A stretch of DNA of 64,000 nt from Streptomyces dangxiongensis (GTDB lineage Bacteria > Actinomycetota > Actinomycetes > Streptomycetales > Streptomycetaceae): contig NZ_CP033073.1 of NCBI RefSeq assembly GCF_003675325.1, positions 4,154,001-4,218,000 on the forward strand, read 5' to 3'. The translations under genes and the position numbers were made by a program. Shown piece by piece: positions 19,209 through 27,101 of this stretch; positions within the stretch are counted from its first letter, which is position 1, and each line of letters starts with the position of its first letter. The notes under the pieces are model-generated. The model searched no databases, was not told the DNA's origin, and saw only the letters and a list, made by a program, of their open reading frames with translations.

Positions 19209-19242
19209 TCCTCCCGCTATGCTCGGACAGGCAACATCGCCT

Positions 19243-19315
19243 GGGCCCTTAGCTCAATTGGCAGAGCAGTGGACTTTTAATCCATTGGTTGTGGGTTCGA
19301 GTCCCACAGGGCCTA
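19243..19315 (+). tRNA. tRNA-Lys (TTT), integration target
   Basis: A complete cloverleaf: acceptor GGGCCCT/AGGGCCT with discriminator A, anticodon loop CTTTTAA (anticodon TTT), T-arm GGGTTCGAGTCCC. Its 3' portion from 19272 is part of a 47-bp direct repeat with 35760-35806. The 5' part is chromosomal and the 3' part is element DNA that restores the gene. Confidence 0.96.
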
Positions 19316-19318
19316 CGG
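19272..19318 (+). repeat. attL (47-bp core, within tRNA-Lys 3' end)
   Basis: Identical over 47 bp to 35760-35806 in direct orientation. It spans the anticodon loop to just past the tRNA 3' end, the usual target of tyrosine integrases of integrative elements. Confidence 0.95.
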
Positions 19319-19649
19319 ACGCGGGGGAGGGGAAACCCCTTCTGACCTGCGGCGCAGCGCTTGGGTCGGCTTCGGTCGGGTCAGGCGCTGTGGCGTTTTC
19401 GGGGTTCTGCGTGAGCGATGCGTGAGCGGATGTTCGAGCAGAGCAGCGAGGCTAGCGTCGGCTGGTTGGTCTTTCGGTCAGGGTGCGATGCGCTGATCAC
19501 TCGCAGCCGTCAGGGAACCAGGGCTGCGGCGCCTCTCTGCGCCCGTACAGCCCTTGAGGCGCTGGGGGCCCAGACAACGAGTGGGATCGTTCGCGGATAT
19601 GCGTGGGAGGCTTGGCAGCGGCTCGGTGCGAAGCCTCCCGACCCAAGAT
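19319..19649. other. Left end of element, no gene; duplicated terminator-like hairpin
   Basis: About 330 bp without a supported gene. The first 90 bp resemble the chromosomal sequence after attR (35807-35895), including an imperfect hairpin with a TTCG loop followed by GCGTTTTCGG, so tRNA-Lys keeps a terminator after integration. The arm-type repeat lies at 19407. Confidence 0.6.
19407..19430 (+). repeat. Left arm-type direct repeat
   Basis: A 24-bp sequence built of two 11-bp units TGCGTGAGCG(A/G), repeated exactly at 35623-35646 in the same orientation near attR. It lies 88 bp inside the left core. Position and tandem 11-bp structure suggest integrase arm or excisionase sites. Confidence 0.7.
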
Positions 19650-20912
19650 CTAGTCCCTCTCGATGACGAACAGCACCGTCAGGATGTGCTCAGCTGTTCC
19701 CAGCAGACAACGAGCCATGGACAAGTCGCCGGCCGAAGCGTGCTTGATGGCCTGGGCGCGCGCAGTTGCCTGCGTTTGCAGGGAGATGATGTTGTCCACA
19801 AGGGTGCACGCCATCTTCGCTTCGTCCTTGTGCCCGCGCATGATGTAGCGGATCCGCACGGCGCGGGTGAGCCGGCCGTTGGACGACCGCCATTCCTTCT
19901 CAGGACGCCCCGACGTAGGCAGCCACTTCTCAACCTCGCTATCCGGGGCTGCCGCACGGATAGCCCTGTCGATGGATTCCACAGCGCACTGGGCGGCCAT
20001 CTCGGCGGCGGCCGGAGGGGCCTGGCGGACTACATGCCATCCGCCCTCGAGCATCTCCACGACCTTCGTGTCGATGGACGTCAACGCTCTGCGGAGGTCT
20101 TCCAGTACGTCGAGACGCCCGGCCTGCTGAGGGGAGAGCAGATCGTCGACGCGGTCGGCGACTTCCACCTCTAGGTCAGCGTCGCCCAGGACAGTCTCGG
20201 AGCTGAGTGCGTCCGCTCCGAGCAGCCCGTTCACTCCCAGACCAGCGTGCAGGGAGGAGTCGAGCTCGAAGCGTGTTGGACTGTCCCCGAGGCTGCCCAA
20301 GTAGTCCCGGTACAACGACAGAGGACGGCTGCTGATCTCCGACAGCAAGCCGCGGCCGGAGTCCATCCGCGCCAGCCAGTCCGTCATATACACCTGGCGG
20401 TGGACCGTGAGACTGAGGCTCTTGCGGAACTCTTCCGTAGCCCACACCGGGGGCATCGGTACCTTGAAGACGGGGCCCTTGATGATCTCGCCTATGACGC
20501 TCTCGATCTGAAGAGACGTCCGCCAAGCAGACAAGGTGCCTGGTCCGACTGCCAACTCGCTGAGCGCGGCCGTCGCCTTCAGGTACTTGAGATGTTCCCT
20601 CCCTGCCACTTGGTCCATCGAGCGCAGTCCTGCGGCAAAGCCCGTGAGAGCGCTCGGGAACATACTCTTCTGGACGTCGGCCAGGAACTTCTTGGTACCC
20701 AGTAGGTCTTGGTCCTGCAGCAATTTCGCAGCCTGGAACGCCGGCCCTGCTTGCAGCTGGCGGAAGAGATCGCCGTAGATCCTGCTGGTGTCGATGATCT
20801 TTGCGACCGCGGCCACTGCTGGGTCAGAACTCGTCGATGTCGGCTCGACTTCGTTGCCGATGCCGGGTACCTCGTCGTCTTCGCCATCGTCTGCAGCGGC
20901 CTGAATGACCAT
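19650..20912 (-). CDS. Unknown element protein next to attL; possible nuclease-like C-terminal domain
   Basis: A 420-residue soluble protein, the cargo gene closest to attL. An acidic, Ser/Thr-rich N-terminus leads into a long helical middle (residues about 35-270). The C-terminal 130 residues (from about LRRALTSIDTKVVEMLEGGW to AEHILTVLFVIERD) are better conserved in character, with RIRYIMRG and a closing helix. This tail reminds me of the family called predicted pPIWI-associating nuclease, seen in many bacterial standalone proteins; that is recollection only and I cannot confirm catalytic residues. It is followed by int on the same strand, 208 bp upstream. Confidence 0.65.
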   Translation of the reverse strand: MVIQAAADDGEDDEVPGIGNEVEPTSTSSDPAVAAVAKIIDTSRIYGDLFRQLQAGPAFQAAKLLQDQDLLGTKKFLADVQKSMFPSALTGFAAGLRSMDQVAGREHLKYLKATAALSELAVGPGTLSAWRTSLQIESVIGEIIKGPVFKVPMPPVWATEEFRKSLSLTVHRQVYMTDWLARMDSGRGLLSEISSRPLSLYRDYLGSLGDSPTRFELDSSLHAGLGVNGLLGADALSSETVLGDADLEVEVADRVDDLLSPQQAGRLDVLEDLRRALTSIDTKVVEMLEGGWHVVRQAPPAAAEMAAQCAVESIDRAIRAAAPDSEVEKWLPTSGRPEKEWRSSNGRLTRAVRIRYIMRGHKDEAKMACTLVDNIISLQTQATARAQAIKHASAGDLSMARCLLGTAEHILTVLFVIERD

Positions 20913-21120
20913 CAGATTTCCCTCCCTTGATCACACACTGCGATCTACGGAGGATACGCCCCTCATCCGGACTGTTCAGAGCATTACGCTCAGCCAGGTA
21001 GGGCGCAAACGGCTCTACGTCAGGTACGCAAGGAGCCAGCCCACGCACCTTGCTCGCCTCGGCGTCACAAGACCGTAAGACCCGGTTGGGGCGGGATCCG
21101 GAAACCGGCACTGAACATGC

Positions 21121-22638
21121 TTACTTAGCGCCATTTCGAGGGCGGCGGGGGACCAACGAAGCCGCCTTCTCCGCGATCTCACGGTCGAGCTCAGGGAGCA
21201 GGCTCGTGTACGTGTCCGAGGTCAAGGTGATGGTGGAGTGCCTCAGCGTCTCCTTCACCGTGTGGATGTCGCCGCCACCTCCGTGCGTGAGCGTCGCGGT
21301 GACGTGGCGTAGGTCCCGCAGGGTGATGGGCGGCAGGTTGGTCGTGGCGAGGATGCGGCGGAAGGTCTCGGAGACCGTCCCGGGGTGGAGCCACGAACCG
21401 TCTTCCTTCGTGAAGACCTTGCCGGTGTCCTGCCAGGCTTCGCCCCACTTCGCGCGCTCCTTCTCCTGGCGGGCTTTGTGGTCGCGCAGTTCGGAGATGG
21501 TCGTGCTGTCGAGCGCGATCGTGTTGGCGCTGCCGTCCGTCTTGGGCTCGGATTCGTAGGGGTCCCAGCCGTCCACCACGATCTCCTTGGCGGGCGTGAT
21601 GAGGCCGGCGTCGAGGTCGATCTCGTGCCAGTCCTGGCCGACCGCCTCGCCGCGACGGAGGCCGCGAGTACCCATGAGGTGGAAGATCGCGTACAGGCGG
21701 TCGCCCTCGGCTGCGTCGAGGAAGGCGCCGAACTGCTGCGGGGTCCACACCATCACGGGGCCGGGTATCTCGCCCGTCTCGCGCCAGCGCCGGACTCGTT
21801 CATCGGTCCAAAGAAGGGGCTTCGGGCGCTTGCCGGACTCCAACTCGACGTGGGACGCCGGGTTGAAGGTGACGAGCTGCTGGGCGATCGCGGAGTTCAG
21901 GGCCGCGCGTAGGGTGCGGCGGATCGCCTGACGGGATGCCGGGCCGGTGATCTTCCGGAACGGCTTCATCTCCGCCAGCTTGGCGCGCTCGACCGCGAGC
22001 AGCTTCCGCTCGGCTCCAACGGGGCGGCCGGGCTTACTCGGCTTGCAGCGGGCGATCTGCTCGCGGCGGGCCCCGTTCTCGGCCGCGATGACCTCGTTGT
22101 CGTCGGCTATCCCGTCGAACATCTCAACGAGGTGGCCGACGTTGAGGCGGTCGAGGCGTACGTGGCCGATGCGCGGCTTCAGGTGGACGCGGATGTGGGA
22201 GGCGTAGCCGTTGAGTGTGGTCTTACGGCGCTTCTTCGCGGCGAACCACTGGTCGAGCCACTCGCCGACGGTGAGGCTGCCACGGAGGGCCAGGCCCGCC
22301 CGCAGACGGCGTCGGGTCTCCTCGAGGGCCGGCAGCGGGGCTTTCTCGGTTCCGACCGCCTCCAGCATGTCCACGAGGCGCTGGAGGCTGTCGGGGTCGT
22401 CCTTGTCCGCCAGGGCGAGCAGCGAACGGACGTGATCGAGGTCCGCCTGGGCGTCCTTCAGCGACTCGTAGCCGGCGCGGCTGAAGGAGCGGCGGGTGCC
22501 GTCCTCGTGGGGCGGGAGCTCCTGGCGTATGGAGTACGAACCGTGCTTGCGACTAGAGAGCTTGGGGCAGGACTTGCCGAGCGGCTTGCCGGTCTCAGCG
22601 TCACGGCAGTAGCAGCGGCGGTGGGTGGAACCCTTCAA
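21121..22638 (-). CDS. int: Tyrosine site-specific integrase
   Basis: A 505-residue phage-type integrase that would recombine attP with attB in tRNA-Lys. An N-terminal Cys/Arg-rich arm-binding segment (CYCRDAETGKPLGKSC) precedes a SAM-like core-binding domain (LTVGEWLDQWFAAKKRRKTTLNGYASHIRVHLKPRIG). The catalytic domain has GTRGLRRGE (first Arg), LRDLRHV with R444 and H445, LRHSTI (H467) and nucleophile Y477 in SDTYTSL. The first box II His is replaced by Arg (R441). It overlaps the upstream XRE gene by 4 bp, so the two are co-translated. Confidence 0.95.
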   Translation of the reverse strand: MKGSTHRRCYCRDAETGKPLGKSCPKLSSRKHGSYSIRQELPPHEDGTRRSFSRAGYESLKDAQADLDHVRSLLALADKDDPDSLQRLVDMLEAVGTEKAPLPALEETRRRLRAGLALRGSLTVGEWLDQWFAAKKRRKTTLNGYASHIRVHLKPRIGHVRLDRLNVGHLVEMFDGIADDNEVIAAENGARREQIARCKPSKPGRPVGAERKLLAVERAKLAEMKPFRKITGPASRQAIRRTLRAALNSAIAQQLVTFNPASHVELESGKRPKPLLWTDERVRRWRETGEIPGPVMVWTPQQFGAFLDAAEGDRLYAIFHLMGTRGLRRGEAVGQDWHEIDLDAGLITPAKEIVVDGWDPYESEPKTDGSANTIALDSTTISELRDHKARQEKERAKWGEAWQDTGKVFTKEDGSWLHPGTVSETFRRILATTNLPPITLRDLRHVTATLTHGGGGDIHTVKETLRHSTITLTSDTYTSLLPELDREIAEKAASLVPRRPRNGAK

Positions 22639-23321
22639 AAACCGTTTTCCTCGTTGGTGTTGGCGTCACTTCGGGGCGGGTCGATATCGGCGAGTTCGGG
22701 CGGCAGCGAGGGGGGAGTGCCACCGTCGGCGCGAATTAAGGCACGCGCGCTGCGCAGCCGGTACTTGGCGTCCAGGGCTCTTTCGGCGTAGGCGGCCTGG
22801 GCGAGTGTGGCCTCCTCGCGTTCGGCCTGGTTGGGTGCGGTCTCGGCTTTCCAGCGCTCGTGCTTCTCGCCCTTCAAGGCGGCCAGGGCGGCGCGCTGGT
22901 GGCTGGCGTGGGCGCGGAAGGCGCGGAGCATGTCGTCCTCCATACCGAAGCCCTCGCTGTCGCCGGTGAACCAGTGCAAGGCGTCCCATGTCGCCTCGTC
23001 GTCCCGGAGTGGTAGCCGCTGAACCCTCTCGACATAGCCGACTGGATAGAGCAGGCAGATCGGGTAGGTCTGCAGGGCCTCGGCCAGCACCATGACCTCG
23101 ACCAGGGGCAGCGTTGAGCGGCGGCCGGACTCCATGTTGGCGATCACATTGCGCGGGATCGGATAGCCGATCTCCTCGCATTTGTCTGCCAAGTCCTGGG
23201 CGCTCATGCGCAGTTCCTTTCTCCGCCTGCGGACCTCGGCGGCCACGGTGGCCGTCACCTGATCCGCCCACTCCGGGACGTCGTCCTCGTCCCTACCAGC
23301 ATCGAAATCGTTTTGTGTCAT
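22635..23321 (-). CDS. XRE-family HTH regulator, co-transcribed with int
   Basis: A 228-residue protein with an N-terminal lambda-repressor-like HTH (VRRRRKELRMSAQDLADKCEEIGYPIPRNVIANMESGR), then LPLVEVMVLAEALQTYPICLLYP, the usual end of such domains in Streptomyces elements. The C-terminal half is helical and Glu/Arg-rich. Its stop overlaps the int start (ATGA-type coupling), and it is divergent from the excisionase-like gene, a position suited to controlling the excision/integration switch. Confidence 0.85.
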   Translation of the reverse strand: MTQNDFDAGRDEDDVPEWADQVTATVAAEVRRRRKELRMSAQDLADKCEEIGYPIPRNVIANMESGRRSTLPLVEVMVLAEALQTYPICLLYPVGYVERVQRLPLRDDEATWDALHWFTGDSEGFGMEDDMLRAFRAHASHQRAALAALKGEKHERWKAETAPNQAEREEATLAQAAYAERALDAKYRLRSARALIRADGGTPPSLPPELADIDPPRSDANTNEENGF

Positions 23322-23416
23322 GAAGACACATTAGCTCGCCGATGATGGTTATTCGTGGCCTGGAGCCGGACGTGACGCCGCGTTCGCCGAGGGCTCACTC
23401 AAGGATGGAGCGTCGT

Positions 23417-23647
23417 ATGCGCAATGACGAGACCGACCGGGAGTCGAAGGGCATGACGCGGGAGGAGCTGCTGACCCTGCCCGTAGCCGTTGACCTGGAC
23501 ACCGGCAATCGGGCGCTGGGGCTGGGGCGGAGTAAGGGCTACGCGCTGGCCAAGCGCGGCGAGTACCCGTGCAAGGTCCTGCGGCTGGGCAACGCGTACC
23601 GGGTCGTGACGGCCGACCTGCTGGATCTGCTCGGCCTGGCAGCGTGA
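23417..23647 (+). CDS. Excisionase-like small HTH protein
   Basis: A 76-residue protein whose C-terminal part matches MerR/Xis-type winged helix order: VDLDTGNRALGLGRSKGYALAKRGEYPCKVLRLGNAYRVVTADLLDLLGL. Proteins of this kind next to int in actinomycete elements serve as excisionases (RDFs). The ATG at 23417 has a GGAG site 6 nt upstream; the frame is open further upstream. Divergent from the XRE gene, followed by the DUF3631 gene. Confidence 0.75.
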   Translation: MRNDETDRESKGMTREELLTLPVAVDLDTGNRALGLGRSKGYALAKRGEYPCKVLRLGNAYRVVTADLLDLLGLAA

Positions 23648-23873
23648 AGGGGTGGCAACGTAGCAGACGCTTCTGCGCTGAGCTGACACAGAAACGCTGG
23701 ACTGTGACCGGGCGTGGACGTACTGTCCGTGGTCCCTCGCCCCGGCCGCGGAAGCGAGAGAGCCTCCGGCGCGCCAACGCCGGAGGCTCAGCACACTCCA
23801 CTGCCCGCATTCCAACAAACGACCTGCGTGACCCGGGTCTGCATGCCCGAAGTCACCGGATAGGAGCTGCCCT

Positions 23874-25160
23874 GTGCAACCTACGACACCCGAGCCGGAT
23901 TCCGCACCGGCCGAAGTCGTATGGCCGACGGCCGCGGTGCCTGGTCGCCCCGGTTACCCCCCGCCCGAAGCCGCTCCGGCGACCGACGACAGGGCACCTG
24001 ATCCTGTACCGGCCGATGAGCCGGCTGAGGAAGCAGTGCCAGACCCAGATTCAACGTACGGCTCCGCGCTGCTGGATGAGCTACGTGCTCGGATAGCCAA
24101 GTTCGTGATCCTGCCCTCCGAGCAGGCGCTGGACGCCGTCACGCTCTGGGTGGCGGCCACCCACCTGCAGCCCGCCTGGCAGCACGCCCCACGTCTGGCG
24201 GTCGTCGGGCCGGCGAAGCGGTGCGGCAAGTCACGGCTCCTGGACATACTCACCGAGACGGTCCACGAGCCGATGCTCACCATCAACACCACGCCCGCGG
24301 CGGTCTTCCGCTCCATCACCGACGAACCCCCCACTCTGCTGGTGGACGAGGCGGACACCATCTTCGGCACCCCGAAGATGGCGGAGAAGAACGAGGAGAT
24401 GCGCGGCCTGCTCAACGCCGGCCACCAGCGCAACCGCTACGTAACCCGCGTCGTCGGCAACGACCACACACCCCACAAGTTCGCCACCTTCGCCATGGCC
24501 GCCCTGGCCGGGATCGGTGACCTGCCCGACACGATCATGGATCGGTCCGTGGTCATCCGTATGCGCCGCCGAGCCGAGGGCGAGAGCGTCAAGCCCTTCC
24601 GCTCCCGCCGCGACACCCCCGCCCTCCACGACCTGCGCGACCGCATCGCCGCATGGGCCAGGCCCCTGCTCGATGAGGCCGCCGACCTGGAACCGGCGAT
24701 GCCGGTCGAGGACCGCGCCGCCGACACCTGGGAGCCCCTGGTGATCGTCGCCGATCTCGCTGTCGGGTCCTGGCCCCGTCGCTCTCGCGAGGCATGTGCG
24801 CGGATGGTGGCTGCGGAGGTTGAGGTGGAGGAGGAACAGCCCGGCGGAGCACGGATCCTCGCCGACATCCGCAGTGTCTTCGTCGCCCAACGGGAGGTAG
24901 ACAGCCTCTCCACGGACGAACTGCTGCACCACCTTCGGCAGAACGCCGAAAGCCCCTGGGCGGAATGGGGACGCAGCGGGCTGACCGCCCGGGACCTTGC
25001 AAGGATGCTGAACCAGTTCGGCATCAAACCCGGCAACGTCCGCCTCGCCGACGGAACCCAGCGCAAGGGCTACATGCGGAACAAGTTCATCGACGCATGG
25101 CGGCGCTACTGCCCCACCGTCCACCCGGTGGACACCGAACCCGCTGCCGCAGTGGGCTGA
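23874..25160 (+). CDS. DUF3631 domain ATPase of integrative element
   Basis: A 428-residue protein with a Pro/Glu-rich N-terminus (about 70 residues) then a P-loop domain: VVGPAKRCGKSRLLDIL (Walker A) and TLLVDEADTIF (Walker B), sensor region MAALAGIGDLPDTIMDRSVVIRMRRR, and a C-terminal domain ending in a winged-helix-like segment (LARMLNQFGIKPGNVR). DUF3631 is often the C-terminal part of element-borne primases or stands alone in actinomycete integrative elements, and is presumed to act in replication or maintenance. The GTG start has AGGAG 8 nt upstream. Confidence 0.88.
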   Translation: MQPTTPEPDSAPAEVVWPTAAVPGRPGYPPPEAAPATDDRAPDPVPADEPAEEAVPDPDSTYGSALLDELRARIAKFVILPSEQALDAVTLWVAATHLQPAWQHAPRLAVVGPAKRCGKSRLLDILTETVHEPMLTINTTPAAVFRSITDEPPTLLVDEADTIFGTPKMAEKNEEMRGLLNAGHQRNRYVTRVVGNDHTPHKFATFAMAALAGIGDLPDTIMDRSVVIRMRRRAEGESVKPFRSRRDTPALHDLRDRIAAWARPLLDEAADLEPAMPVEDRAADTWEPLVIVADLAVGSWPRRSREACARMVAAEVEVEEEQPGGARILADIRSVFVAQREVDSLSTDELLHHLRQNAESPWAEWGRSGLTARDLARMLNQFGIKPGNVRLADGTQRKGYMRNKFIDAWRRYCPTVHPVDTEPAAAVG

Positions 25161-25492
25161 GCCCCCGCACCCCCCCAGTGGCCGTCCCTGCCGTCCCTGC
25201 CGTGATTCCCCAGGTCAAACGGCATATGGGCAAGACGGCAACCAGGGACAAGACGGCAGCGCGATCACGAAGACCGCGCTGCCTCCGCCAGCGAACCGCC
25301 CGGATCCGTCTCGTGCCGTCCTGGGCGTCCCCGCCGTATCACTGCGCAGGTCAAGGCCCCGTCGGTCGGGACGGAGTGACGCAAGAGCCCCGTCCCGGCC
25401 GACACAAAGGACACGCGCTGGGACGGCAAGCCGAAGCCACTGCCGTACCCGCGCTGACCTGTGCTTGCAACGGCCAAGACGGCTAAGACGGA
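25161..25492. other. Intergenic repeats downstream of the DUF3631 gene
   Basis: About 330 bp without a supported gene. CAAGACGGC occurs at 25231, 25249 and 25475, with a TAAGACGG variant at 25484. GCCGTCCCT is repeated in tandem in the opposite sense near 25180-25200. This could be an iteron-like site or mere low complexity. Confidence 0.4.
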
Positions 25493-26047
25493 TTACACCG
25501 CCACCCCCACCCAGCCGAAGGGGCCGATCGTGGCACCGGCCGAGCGTGCCTCAGCAGCTTGAGCGATGCGGTCGAGCGCGTCCTCGATTTCGGGGGTGTC
25601 CTGCCACCGATCGGCCTTCCGGAGTAGGCCGAGGTGATCCAGGGCTCGTGTCGGGAGGCTACGCAGCCGTTCCTGATCGAGGACCGGCAGCGCGGCTGCC
25701 ATGCGGGTGCTGTGCAGGACCACGGCTGCTGCTGCGCCGTCGAGGTCGTCCGCCTCACGGATGGCGGGGCCGAGGTCTTCCAGCAGCATCCCGAGCCAGC
25801 CGTCCCGGACCGCGGAGGCGTGAACGGCAGGCACGGGAACGCCGAGCGAGTCGGCCAGGCGGAGCGCGTGGTCCTCGTTCTCGAAGGGCCTCTTGGCGTA
25901 CTTGAAAATGGCCGTGGTGCCGTCGGTGAAGGCCAGGCGCTCGACGCCGGACATGGACCAGACACGCACCTCTTCACGTGATGGCGAGGTCCGGCCGGCG
26001 ATGGTCAGCAGGTTGTCCAGGAGTGCGGCGTTGAGGGTCGCGTCCAT
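25493..26047 (-). CDS. Truncated kinase-like (APH fold) protein
   Basis: A 184-residue protein matching the N-lobe and start of the C-lobe of aminoglycoside phosphotransferase-like kinases: VRVWSMSGVERLAFTDGTTAIFKYAKRPFENEDHAL with the ATP-binding Lys, then LGVPVPAVHAS and GWLGMLLEDLG (hinge). It ends at IGPFGWVGVAV, just where relatives continue with the H-x-D catalytic loop and DFE/DFD motif. The missing catalytic half suggests a truncated, inactive gene. It lies downstream of the hypothetical gene on the same strand. Confidence 0.65.
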   Translation of the reverse strand: MDATLNAALLDNLLTIAGRTSPSREEVRVWSMSGVERLAFTDGTTAIFKYAKRPFENEDHALRLADSLGVPVPAVHASAVRDGWLGMLLEDLGPAIREADDLDGAAAAVVLHSTRMAAALPVLDQERLRSLPTRALDHLGLLRKADRWQDTPEIEDALDRIAQAAEARSAGATIGPFGWVGVAV

Positions 26048-26126
26048 GAGGGAAGCTCCGGTGCGGTTGGAGGCGTCCGGGGCAGGCGAGAAGTGCCGGC
26101 CCGCCCCGGAGCCTGGCGTGCGGTGG

Positions 26127-26876
26127 TTACGCGGCAGGGCTCACGCGCTGGGCGTAGACCCGCTCGATCCAGCCGGCCTTGAAGGCCGCGAGGTCGTCGC
26201 GGAAGGCGCTCATCGAGGCACCGTAGGGCGCGACGACACCCCCGGTCTGGTCCGGTACGGACTGGCAGCCGTGCACGAGCCGGCCGCCGAGGGCGGCGTG
26301 GGCCTTGATGGACTCGATGCGGCGGTGCTCGTTGAACCAGCCGCCGTGGTAGACCTCGTCGAGCGTCCCGCCCATCTCGTCGTCCAGGTCGAAGACGACG
26401 GAGGTGGCGGCGGGGAAGAACCAGCACGGGCCGACGTTGGAGATGTGCCCGTCCAGCTCCACCTTGTTGAGGGCCATCAGCGTCGCGGCCTCACGCAGCA
26501 TCCGCAGGTGGTCGGCGGTGATCTGCGGCAGTCCGAGGCTGGCCAGGTGTTCGTCGCGGAAGAGGTAGGCGTACACCTCGTAGGCGGTGGCGAGCACACG
26601 TGTGGCGTCCGAGGTCGACCCGGCGTGGGCCTTGATGAAGTCCAACGCGAGCTGCTCGACCGCGCTCTCGGTGGTTTCCTGCACGTCCAGGAGCTGGGCC
26701 TTGACCAGCTCCCAGTCGGCGACGAGCCAGGTGTTGGACTCGAAGCGGAAGAAGTACTCGGCGGGGTCGATAGTGATGCGCCGGCCGTCGACCTGGACGC
26801 CGGGCAGTCGGCTCCAGCGCTCGTCGAACGCCTCGGGCAACTCGACCGTGATGGCCGTGGTGTCGATGGTGGTCAC
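26127..26876 (-). CDS. Conserved hypothetical protein of element cargo
   Basis: A 249-residue soluble protein, start GTG at 26876 (VTTIDTTAITVELPEAFDERW) with GGAGACACG upstream; an upstream open frame exists but lacks a ribosome site. No known catalytic motif. Sequence features: ITIDPAEYFFRFESNTWLVADW, several acidic helices, and WFFPAATSVVFDLDDEMGG. It is grouped with the truncated kinase gene downstream and divergent from the HTH-TPR regulator, a combination I associate with Streptomyces element cargo. No function inferred. Confidence 0.65.
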   Translation of the reverse strand: MTTIDTTAITVELPEAFDERWSRLPGVQVDGRRITIDPAEYFFRFESNTWLVADWELVKAQLLDVQETTESAVEQLALDFIKAHAGSTSDATRVLATAYEVYAYLFRDEHLASLGLPQITADHLRMLREAATLMALNKVELDGHISNVGPCWFFPAATSVVFDLDDEMGGTLDEVYHGGWFNEHRRIESIKAHAALGGRLVHGCQSVPDQTGGVVAPYGASMSAFRDDLAAFKAGWIERVYAQRVSPAA

Positions 26877-27101
26877 CGTGTCTCCGTCTCTGATCGGCCG
26901 AGTTCGGGCACGGTGATGCCCGAACCCGGAGCGGTTGTATGGAACTTCGGGGAGCCGCCCGACCGAAGGGGGGAACCTGGCCACTGTGTCGGACCGTGCC
27001 GGGCGGCTGATGTTTAGTGAACCCTCCGTCACGCACGGTGGGTACGGTGGGAGCCAGTTGAAGCGGTATACGCGGTTTACAGCTCCGGAGCGGAGGCGAT
27101 C

